In this document: positions 1 to 5,086 of the stretch, one piece after another
Layout of the letters: each line of letters opens with the position of its first letter
Numbering within the stretch: the first letter of the stretch is position 1
DNA from: Candidatus Avacholeplasma faecigallinarum
Lineage (GTDB): Bacteria; Bacillota_I; Bacilli_A; Acholeplasmatales; Anaeroplasmataceae
Direction of reading: 5' to 3'
Length of the DNA stretch: 5,086 bases
NCBI GenBank assembly: GCA_018715825.1
Contig: DVKU01000117.1
Span: 1 to 5,086, forward strand
Notes under the pieces: model-generated
What the model was told of the DNA's origin: nothing
The model's database searches: none
Seen by the model: only the letters and a program-made list of their open reading frames with translations
Program-made: the position numbers and the translations under genes

Positions 1-922
<922 letters not shown>

Positions 923-928
923 TTTTAA

Positions 929-934
929 CACCTA
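929..934 (-). promoter_or_regulatory. Shine-Dalgarno site deciding the grpE start
   Basis: On the minus strand TAGGTG lies six bases before the TTG at 922-920. Its AGGTG can pair with the 3' end of 16S rRNA (CACCU). It also overlaps the hrcA stop codon TAG (934-932) and contains the alternative GTG start (931-929), so it can serve only the TTG. This placement suggests re-initiation by ribosomes finishing hrcA. Inference from spacing only. Confidence 0.6.
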
Positions 935-1945
935 CCTGTTATATAGTTTTGTCATGCTTTTTGCAACATATTCTAATAAAGGAACTACTCCTCTATAATT
1001 CATTCTTGTTGGTCCAACAATAGCGATTGTACCATACTCGTTATCACCTATATAATATGGAATTGATATAGTTGAACAATTTTCTAAGCCATCGCAGTTG
1101 TTTTCAGTTCCAATATTAATCTTTAAACCATTAGCATTAGATGCAAACACCTTAACAGTATCATTATCTACAGCCTTTAAAATCTTTTGCATAATTTGAT
1201 AATCCTGAAACTCTGGCTGATTAAATAATCTTGACAATCCTGATTCATAGGTTTCACAATTTAAAAATCTTGCAAAGCCTTTAATCATAAAATTTAAGAT
1301 GTCATCTCTAAAATCAACCATCTGTCTAATTCTTGGCTTACTAGCTTCTTTAGATAGTATATCGCGTATTTCATAAATTGAATGATCATACATTGCATTG
1401 TCAAACATTTGTATTATACGCAATAAATCATCCATTTTATACCCCTCAGGAATAGAAATCTTTTGAGATTGAACAGCTCCACTACTTGTTACAATAAGTA
1501 AAACTGCCTCACTATCGCTAAGAGGTACAATTTCCATCTTCATAACTTTAGCAAAATCATTAGATGAACCAATTATTAAAGAATAATATCCCGTAAGCTC
1601 ACTCAAAAAATTAGTCATTCTCTTTAAAGCCTCTTCTTTAGATATATTCTTATCATCCAAAATTTCGTCAACATATTTAAAATATTGTGTAACATCATCA
1701 TCCCTTATAATCAAATGATCTACATAATATCTATAACCATTTTGAGATGGAATTCTACCTGAGGAGGTATGAGTCTTTTCCAAATAACCATTTTCTTCCA
1801 AATACTGCATATCATATCTGATAGTTGCAGATGAGAAGTCTAAATAAGGCTTATTTGTTAATGACTTTGACCCGACTGGTTCATTAGACGTTACATACTC
1901 TTCTATAATCGCTTTTAGTATTAATTTTTGTCGATCAGAAAGCAT
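932..1945 (-). CDS. hrcA: Heat-inducible transcriptional repressor HrcA
   Basis: HrcA is the cytoplasmic repressor that binds CIRCE operators upstream of the dnaK and groE operons; in known systems its activity depends on the GroEL chaperonin. The protein is 337 residues, a usual length. Residues 1 to about 75 are the winged helix-turn-helix: LSDRQKLILKAIIEEYV at 2-18, then SSATIRYDMQYLEENGYLEK (38-57), HTSSGRIP (59-66) and GYRYYVD (70-76), all hallmark HrcA segments. The middle and C-terminal parts form the GAF-like dimerisation region, ending with the conserved GPTRMNY (311-317) and YVAKSMTKLY. The common ATIRNDM is ATIRYDM here, a mild variant in the recognition region. The ATG follows a strong GAGGTGAT by five bases. 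It is the first gene of the hrcA-grpE-dnaK operon, and two CIRCE-like sites around its promoter imply autoregulation. The stop is TAG. Confidence 0.98.
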   Translation of the reverse strand: MLSDRQKLILKAIIEEYVTSNEPVGSKSLTNKPYLDFSSATIRYDMQYLEENGYLEKTHTSSGRIPSQNGYRYYVDHLIIRDDDVTQYFKYVDEILDDKNISKEEALKRMTNFLSELTGYYSLIIGSSNDFAKVMKMEIVPLSDSEAVLLIVTSSGAVQSQKISIPEGYKMDDLLRIIQMFDNAMYDHSIYEIRDILSKEASKPRIRQMVDFRDDILNFMIKGFARFLNCETYESGLSRLFNQPEFQDYQIMQKILKAVDNDTVKVFASNANGLKINIGTENNCDGLENCSTISIPYYIGDNEYGTIAIVGPTRMNYRGVVPLLEYVAKSMTKLYNR

Positions 1946-1964
1946 ATCGAATCACCTCATCATT

Positions 1965-1991
1965 TTAGCACTCTGTTTTCCCAAGTGCAAT
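1965..1991. promoter_or_regulatory. CIRCE operator 1 (HrcA binding site, promoter-proximal)
   Basis: The CIRCE consensus is TTAGCACTC-N9-GAGTGCTAA. On the plus strand the left arm TTAGCACTC (1965-1973) matches all nine positions. After exactly nine bases the right arm AAGTGCAAT (1983-1991) matches six of nine. The core GCACT-N11-AGTGC is intact. Relative to the hrcA operon promoter the site covers the expected transcription start (about 1988) and the first bases of the leader, ending six bases upstream of the hrcA Shine-Dalgarno sequence. Bound HrcA would therefore block initiation. The hrcA gene next to it supports the call. Confidence 0.88.
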
Positions 1992-1994
1992 TAT

Positions 1995-2023
1995 ATTATA
2001 TTCCAAACTTTTGGCACTGTCAA
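1995..2023 (-). promoter_or_regulatory. Sigma-A promoter of the hrcA-grpE-dnaK operon
   Basis: On the minus strand a perfect -35 box TTGACA (2023-2018), a 17-base spacer and a perfect -10 box TATAAT (2000-1995) form a fully consensus vegetative promoter. Transcription should start near 1988, giving a leader of about 43 bases before the hrcA ATG. The -35 box lies inside CIRCE 2 and the start point inside CIRCE 1. A strong promoter held down by a repressor fits the classic class I heat-shock design. A/T-rich DNA upstream (2038-2060) could act as an UP element. Confidence 0.88.
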
Positions 2024-2037
2024 CTAAAAAGTGCTAT
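2011..2037. promoter_or_regulatory. CIRCE-like operator 2 overlapping the -35 box
   Basis: TTGGCACTG (2011-2019) matches seven of nine positions of the CIRCE left arm. Exactly nine bases later, AAGTGCTAT (2029-2037) matches seven of nine of the right arm. The core GCACT-N11-AGTGC is identical in layout to CIRCE 1. The centres of the two sites are 46 bp apart. The site overlaps the -35 box, so HrcA here would exclude RNA polymerase. Both arms are imperfect, so binding may be weaker than at CIRCE 1; that ranking is inference. Confidence 0.75.
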
Positions 2038-2071
2038 TTTTTTAATGATTATATTTTTTCTAATTTTTAAC

Positions 2072-2100
2072 AAAAAATAAAGCTGACATAGTCAGCTTTA
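2072..2100 (-). terminator. Rho-independent terminator of asnA
   Basis: A perfect 10-bp inverted repeat (2078-2087 with 2091-2100, arms TAAAGCTGAC and GTCAGCTTTA) has a 3-base loop. On the minus strand it is followed directly by a run of six T (2077-2072). It begins seven bases after the asnA stop codon. The plus strand has no T-run after the stem, so it is one-directional. It insulates asnA from the heat-shock operon promoter, which reads in the same direction downstream. Confidence 0.92.
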
Positions 2101-2107
2101 GTCTTCA

Positions 2108-3115
2108 TTATAATAAATGGATATTATATTTTTCAAGTAAACTAATATCCTCTTGAGGCCAAACAGATGCCTGTACTTCACCAATGTGAGCTTTTTTAAG
2201 CATATACATACATAATCTAGATTGACCAATTCCACCTCCAATAGTATATGGAAGACGTTTATTGATAACATCTTGAACGTATTGATTTGTAAGCTTATCC
2301 TCTTCACCCTTGGCTTTTAATTGCTCTATAATAGAATCTTCATCAACCCTAATGCCCATAGATGAAATCTCATAGGCTATATCTAAATTTTCATAGTAAA
2401 GCATAATATCACCATTTAAATTCCAATCATCATAATCAGCAGCTCTACCATCATGTGGTAATCCATTTTTAAGTTTACCACCTATTTGCATAATAAATAC
2501 AGCTTTATACTTCTTACAAATTTCATACTCCCTCTCGCTAGGTGTTAGCTTTGGATACATGCTTTCTAATTGTTTTGTTGTAATAAAAAATATACTATCA
2601 GGCAATGATGGTTGTAAGACTGGAAATTTTTCACATACCTTTTTTTCAACCTTTTTTAAAACCTTATAAATGCTTCTAACAGTTTTTTTCAAAAAAGCAA
2701 TAGTGCGATCAGTTTTAGAAATAATTTTTTCCCAATCCCATTGATCAACATAGGCAGAGTGAAGCGTATCTAATTCCTCATCTCTACGAATAGCATTCAT
2801 ATCTGTATATAAACCTGTATTTTGGGCAAAATTGTACTTTGCCAACGCATTTCTTTTCCATTTAGCAAGGCTTTGAACGACCTCAACATTTTCATTAATA
2901 TTTTTAATATCAAAAGAAACTCGACGCTCATAACCATTCAAATTGTCATTTAAGCCTGTGGAGGGTAATATAAATAATGGAGCTGATACTCTTGTTAACT
3001 TTAATTCTTTAGCTAAGTCCTTCTCAAAAGTATCCTTTACATATTTAATAGCTATTTCTGTTTGTAATAAATCAAGTTTAGGTGAATAACCATCCTTTAA
3101 AATTAATCTTTTCAT
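2108..3115 (-). CDS. asnA: Aspartate--ammonia ligase (asparagine synthetase A)
   Basis: AsnA makes asparagine from aspartate, ammonia and ATP, releasing AMP and pyrophosphate, in the cytoplasm. It is related to the class II aminoacyl-tRNA synthetase catalytic core and uses ammonia, unlike the glutamine-dependent AsnB. The 335 residues are close to the 330 of E. coli AsnA. Conserved stretches in order are DNLNGYERRVSF (57-68), QSLAKWKRNALAKY (81-94), GLYTDMNAIRRDE (101-113), LHSAYVDQWDWEK (118-130), IGGKLKNGLPHDGRAADYDDW (211-231, no break), LNGDI (233-237), SSMGIRVDED (251-260), the motif-3-like TIGGGIGQSRL (291-301) and HIGEVQASVWPQED (310-323). From remembered alignment with the E. coli enzyme, D57, R110 and Q125 correspond to its D46, R100 and Q116, reported to be functionally important. 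The ATG follows GGGAGG by seven bases. It appears to be a single-gene unit with its own promoter and terminator. The stop is TAA; tryptophan codons are all TGG. Confidence 0.98.
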   Translation of the reverse strand: MKRLILKDGYSPKLDLLQTEIAIKYVKDTFEKDLAKELKLTRVSAPLFILPSTGLNDNLNGYERRVSFDIKNINENVEVVQSLAKWKRNALAKYNFAQNTGLYTDMNAIRRDEELDTLHSAYVDQWDWEKIISKTDRTIAFLKKTVRSIYKVLKKVEKKVCEKFPVLQPSLPDSIFFITTKQLESMYPKLTPSEREYEICKKYKAVFIMQIGGKLKNGLPHDGRAADYDDWNLNGDIMLYYENLDIAYEISSMGIRVDEDSIIEQLKAKGEEDKLTNQYVQDVINKRLPYTIGGGIGQSRLCMYMLKKAHIGEVQASVWPQEDISLLEKYNIHLL

Positions 3116-3141
3116 AATTCTTCCTCCCTATATTAATAAAG

Positions 3142-3150
3142 ATTGTACCA
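3142..3150 (-). promoter_or_regulatory. Putative extended -10 promoter of asnA
   Basis: On the minus strand TGGTACAAT fits the extended -10 motif (TGnTATAAT with one mismatch), 26 bases upstream of the asnA ATG. The -35 region is poor: the best candidate, TTGTTC at 16-base spacing, matches only three positions, but an extended -10 element can compensate. It would make asnA independent of the hydrolase gene upstream. Read-through from that gene is also possible. Confidence 0.5.
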
Positions 3151-3197
3151 TAAATAAAGAAAAGAACAAAGGATAAGCTTAATTTTTTTTGCTTATT

Positions 3198-3800
3198 CTA
3201 TAAGAATGGATTGTTTTTTTCTCTTTTTATAGTCGTCTTTTCATCATGACCTGGGTATACATCATAATTTTCTGGATATGTATTTATTATTCTATTAAGA
3301 CTCTTTTTAATACTCAAGCTATCACCAGTAGGAAAATCTGTCCTACCACAAGACCCACAAAATAATGTATCTCCTGTTAAAACCTTGGTTGAATAACTAT
3401 AGCATACGCTTCCCCTAGTATGTCCAGGAGTATGCAAAACCTTAAAATTATAGCCTATCAATGAAAATTCATCTAAATCATCTACAACTCTTAAATCAAG
3501 CATCCCCTTAGTATAAGGAGTCTGTTTATTAAACATTTTATATAATGATAGAGATGAATCATATAAAAATTCAACTTCATCCTTATGAATATAAATAGGC
3601 ACATCAAAAAATCTTATACCATCAATATGGTCCATATGTCCATGAGTTATTAAAATAGCTTTAACCTTGAAATTATTCAATATTTCTTTTGCCGCATTTT
3701 CAAATCCCAAGCCTGGATCTACAACTACACACTCACCTTCGTTATTTGAAATAACGTAACTATTTGTTAAAAAACTGCCAGTTGTATATTTTTTAATCAT
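3198..3800 (-). CDS. MBL-fold metallo-hydrolase, glyoxalase II-like (YqgX/YcbL type)
   Basis: This is a 200-residue cytoplasmic metallo-beta-lactamase-fold hydrolase without signal peptide or membrane segment. The full two-metal ligand set is visible: THGHMDH (H53, H55, D57, H58), H127 in HTPGHT, D144 in LTGDTLF and H185 in VYPGHD. GRTDFPTGD (152-160) and the NPFL C-terminus are typical of the small YqgX/YcbL subfamily. True glyoxalase II enzymes are about 50 residues longer, with a C-terminal glutathione-binding helical domain that is absent here. The physiological substrate is therefore uncertain; a thioester such as an acyl-thiol adduct is inference. The ATG is the only sensible start, since the conserved strand GSFLTNSYVI begins at residue 8. 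Oddly, no Shine-Dalgarno sequence precedes it: the leader is a T-rich terminator tract. It lies 32 bases downstream of rpmG and 82 bases upstream of asnA in the same direction. The stop is TAG. Confidence 0.93.
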   Translation of the reverse strand: MIKKYTTGSFLTNSYVISNNEGECVVVDPGLGFENAAKEILNNFKVKAILITHGHMDHIDGIRFFDVPIYIHKDEVEFLYDSSLSLYKMFNKQTPYTKGMLDLRVVDDLDEFSLIGYNFKVLHTPGHTRGSVCYSYSTKVLTGDTLFCGSCGRTDFPTGDSLSIKKSLNRIINTYPENYDVYPGHDEKTTIKREKNNPFL

Positions 3801-3805
3801 ATTAT

Positions 3806-3834
3806 AAAAAAATAAAAAAGCTAAATAGCTTTTT
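3806..3834 (-). terminator. Intrinsic terminator of rpmG, overlapping its stop codon
   Basis: Inverted repeat AAAAAGCT (3815-3822) with AGCTTTTT (3827-3834), loop of four bases. On the minus strand the stem runs straight into TTTTTTATTTTTTTA (3819-3805). The 5' arm contains two bases of the rpmG TAA stop (3835-3833), and the T-tract ends only a few bases before the ATG of the hydrolase gene (3800). The stem is only 8 bp and mostly A-T, so termination may be partial, allowing read-through into the next gene. Confidence 0.7.
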
Positions 3835-3982
3835 ATTTCTTTTCCTTATGAACAGTATGTTTGCGGCAATGAGGACAATATTTTTTAATCTCCATTCTTT
3901 CAGGAGTTGTCTTCTTATTCTTGTCTGTATAGTAATTTTCATTCTTGCATTCAGAACAAACTAATTTAACTAAATCACGCAT
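3833..3982 (-). CDS. rpmG: 50S ribosomal protein L33 (zinc-binding form)
   Basis: A small, basic protein of the large ribosomal subunit, 49 residues, the normal length for bacterial L33. The translation begins [19 protein letters not shown] and ends [14 protein letters not shown]. Two CxxC pairs (C9/C12 and C36/C39) form the zinc ribbon, so this is the zinc-containing (C+) paralogue type; many Bacillota also carry a cysteine-free form used under zinc limitation, which is not in this window. The central [15 protein letters not shown] is characteristic of L33. The ATG follows GGAGGG by eight bases. It has its own promoter (4022-4050) and a terminator that overlaps the stop codon, so it is probably transcribed alone or with some read-through into the hydrolase gene. 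The stop is TAA. Confidence 0.97.
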   Translation of the reverse strand: MRDLVKLVCSECKNENYYTDKNKKTTPERMEIKKYCPHCRKHTVHKEKK

Positions 3983-4021
3983 TTCTTTTTCCCTCCAGAC
4001 CTAAAGATTACTTCCTAATGT

Positions 4022-4050
4022 ATTATAACAAACAAAATCACTTATTGCAA
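4022..4050 (-). promoter_or_regulatory. Sigma-A promoter of rpmG
   Basis: On the minus strand TTGCAA (4050-4045, four of six matches to TTGACA), a 17-base spacer and a perfect TATAAT (4027-4022) with an upstream TG one base away (extended -10, TGTTATAAT). Transcription should start near 4015, leaving a leader of about 33 bases with the Shine-Dalgarno sequence GGAGGG at 3996-3991. Confidence 0.82.
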
Positions 4051-4052
4051 GA

Positions 4053-4078
4053 ATAATTTTTAATAATTTTTCATAATT
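4053..4078. repeat. 10-bp-phased A/T-tract repeat (possible UP element or bent DNA)
   Basis: ATAATTTTT occurs at 4053-4061 and again at 4063-4071, with a third partial copy, ATAATT, at 4073-4078, giving a period of exactly ten bases. On the minus strand this places A-tracts directly upstream of the rpmG -35 box (4050-4045), where an UP element binding the RNA polymerase alpha subunit would lie. Phasing at one helical turn also favours intrinsic curvature. The functional reading is inference. Confidence 0.5.
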
Positions 4079-4110
4079 GTATTGATATTTATTTTTATTT
4101 TTAATTATTG

Positions 4111-4116
4111 TATAAT
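4111..4116 (+). promoter_or_regulatory. -10 box of probable ispG promoter
   Basis: A perfect TATAAT lies 15 bases before the ispG ATG. No good -35 lies at 16-18 bases: the region there is only T/A-rich. A TTGATA (4082-4087, five of six matches) lies 23 bases upstream, which is too far. The start of transcription would be about 4123, so the leader is only about nine bases, beginning roughly at the Shine-Dalgarno sequence GGTGAT (4123-4128). This is unusually short, so either the true promoter is further upstream or the leader is minimal. Confidence 0.4.
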
Positions 4117-4131
4117 AAAAACGGTGATAAA

Positions 4132-5086
4132 ATGTATAAAAGGAATGAAACACGTGTCGTTAAAATAAAAGATAGACTATTAGGAGGTAACAATCCAATT
4201 CTTATTCAAAGTATGACTAATACTAAAACAAAGGATATCGATGCCACTGTTGAACAAATCTTAAAGCTAGAAAAACTTGGTTGTGATATTATTAGAGTAG
4301 CAGTATTAGATAAAAAAGATGCTTATAGCATAGGGGCAATAAAAAAACAAATTCACATCCCATTAGTTGCTGATATTCACTTTGATCCTGAGTTGGCAAT
4401 TATTGCTATTAAGCAAGGTGTAGATAAAATTAGATTAAATCCGGGAAATATTACTAATAGAAATAAAATAGTTGAAATTGTAAATTTATGCAAAGAATAT
4501 AATATACCTATAAGAATTGGAGTTAATGCTGGTTCTTTACCTAAGGGATTAGAAGTAAATGCCCAAAATATGATAGCTGCTTGTAAAAGGCATGTTGACA
4601 TTTTAGAAGAGCTAGATTTTTATAATATCGTGTTATCATTAAAGGCTTCTAATATAGATCTTGCAGTTGAAGCCTATAAGCTTGCTGCTTCTACCTTTAA
4701 TTATCCTCTTCACATTGGAATTACTGAAGCCGGAACAAGCTTTAAAGGATTAATCACTTCTAGCATTGGATTAACTAAAATTTTACAAGAGCAAATTGGA
4801 AATACTATTAGAGTTTCTTTGACAGATGATCCTACCTATGAGGTTATGGCAGCAAAAGAAATTTTACGAGAGCTACATTTAAAAGATAATGTTCCAACAC
4901 TAACATCTTGCCCTACTTGTGGTAGAACGCAAATAGATCTAATTCCCATCGCCAAAGAAATTGAAAGCTATCTACAAACTGTACATAAAAATATTCATGT
5001 GGCTGTAATGGGCTGTGCCGTAAACGGTCCTGGTGAAGCTAAAGAAGCTGATTTAGGAATTGCTGGTGGAATTAATGAGGCTCTTA
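4132..5086 (+). CDS. ispG: 4-hydroxy-3-methylbut-2-enyl diphosphate synthase IspG (GcpE), 3' end cut
   Basis: IspG is the [4Fe-4S] enzyme of the MEP isoprenoid pathway. It reductively opens the cyclic diphosphate MEcPP to HMBPP, using flavodoxin or ferredoxin as electron donor, in the cytoplasm. The first 318 residues are present, of about 350 expected; the end lies beyond the right edge. The N-terminal TIM-barrel domain shows RNETRVVKI, then PILIQSMTNT (24-33), GCDIIRVAV, LVADIHFD, KIRLNPGNI and IRIGVNAGSL, followed by LHIGITEAG and RVSLTDDPTYEV. The C-terminal cluster-binding domain has SCPTCGRTQIDL (C260, C263) and VAVMGCAVNGPGEA (C295, E302). The spacing of these four ligands equals that remembered for E. 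coli IspG (C270, C273, C305, E312). No plant-type insertion domain is present. The ATG is preceded by GGTGAT three bases away. It is transcribed divergently from rpmG; codon use is A/T-rich, with lysine mostly AAA. Confidence 0.98.
   Translation, partial: MYKRNETRVVKIKDRLLGGNNPILIQSMTNTKTKDIDATVEQILKLEKLGCDIIRVAVLDKKDAYSIGAIKKQIHIPLVADIHFDPELAIIAIKQGVDKIRLNPGNITNRNKIVEIVNLCKEYNIPIRIGVNAGSLPKGLEVNAQNMIAACKRHVDILEELDFYNIVLSLKASNIDLAVEAYKLAASTFNYPLHIGITEAGTSFKGLITSSIGLTKILQEQIGNTIRVSLTDDPTYEVMAAKEILRELHLKDNVPTLTSCPTCGRTQIDLIPIAKEIESYLQTVHKNIHVAVMGCAVNGPGEAKEADLGIAGGINEAL

Noticed and set aside
929..931. GTG as the grpE start codon.
   Set aside because: It lies within the best Shine-Dalgarno sequence and has only a two-base gap to any upstream AGG; the TTG nine bases downstream has correct spacing. 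It remains a possible alternative.
2098..2307. A 69-codon minus-strand open frame over the end of asnA.
   Set aside because: It overlaps the conserved C-terminal part of asnA in another frame, has no family resemblance, and its end lies in the terminator stem.
3173..3196. Inverted repeat ATAAGC/GCTTAT with a 12-base A/T loop just after the hydrolase stop codon, a possible terminator.
   Set aside because: The stem is only 6 bp with a large loop and no clean T-run follows on the minus strand (CCTTTGTTC), so it is too weak to call.
3198..3800. Calling the MBL-fold gene a true glyoxalase II (gloB) or a beta-lactamase.
   Set aside because: It lacks the C-terminal glutathione-binding domain of glyoxalase II and any signal peptide or secreted beta-lactamase feature. 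The motifs fit the small YqgX/YcbL-like group, whose substrate is not certain.
3801..3806. A TATAAT directly before the hydrolase ATG on the minus strand, possibly a -10 box.
   Set aside because: Transcription would begin inside the coding region, upstream of no alternative start, and there is no -35 box at the right distance (GCTATT). It is part of the A/T-rich terminator tail.
4377..4601. A 74-codon minus-strand open frame rich in hydrophobic residues, resembling a small membrane protein.
   Set aside because: It is antisense to the conserved barrel domain of ispG. Hydrophobic runs are common in antisense frames of such genes, and no ribosome binding site or independent conservation is visible.

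Overview
This window looks like chromosomal housekeeping DNA from a low-G+C Gram-positive bacterium (Bacillota). It is strongly A+T-rich. Genes have strong Shine-Dalgarno sequences of the AGGAGGTGAT type and promoters close to the sigma-A consensus. The heat-shock genes are in the HrcA/CIRCE arrangement typical of this group, and the DnaK N-terminus lacks the insertion found in Gram-negative DnaK. All five tryptophan codons I could read (all in asnA) are TGG and no in-frame TGA occurs, so the standard bacterial code fits better than the mycoplasma code. A lineage near Erysipelotrichia or the Acholeplasma/RF39-like Bacilli is possible, but the sequence alone does not settle it.

Layout, right to left for the minus-strand genes. 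Positions 1-2037 hold the start of a heat-shock operon read leftwards: hrcA, then grpE, then dnaK, which runs off the left edge. Its consensus promoter (1995-2023) is bracketed by two imperfect CIRCE operators (1965-1991 and 2011-2037). HrcA should bind both, giving autoregulation of the repressor and heat induction of the GrpE/DnaK chaperones. Positions 2072-3150 hold a self-contained asnA unit (ammonia-dependent asparagine synthetase) with an extended -10 promoter and a strong intrinsic terminator. Positions 3198-3800 encode a small metallo-beta-lactamase-fold hydrolase of the glyoxalase-II-like YqgX/YcbL type. It has all metal ligands but no visible Shine-Dalgarno sequence. Positions 3833-3982 encode ribosomal protein L33 (zinc-ribbon form), whose terminator overlaps its own stop codon and fills the leader of the hydrolase gene.

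The only plus-strand gene is ispG (4132 to the right edge), the iron-sulfur enzyme of the MEP isoprenoid pathway. It diverges from rpmG across a 149-bp, very A+T-rich intergenic region that carries a promoter for each direction and a 10-bp-phased A/T-tract repeat just upstream of the rpmG -35 box.

No mobile element, CRISPR array, tRNA, rRNA or phage gene was seen. I found no previously undescribed system. The points worth a second look are regulatory: the paired CIRCE operators, the grpE start, the SD-less hydrolase behind a terminator, and the phased repeat. No gene-free stretch exceeds about 160 bases.
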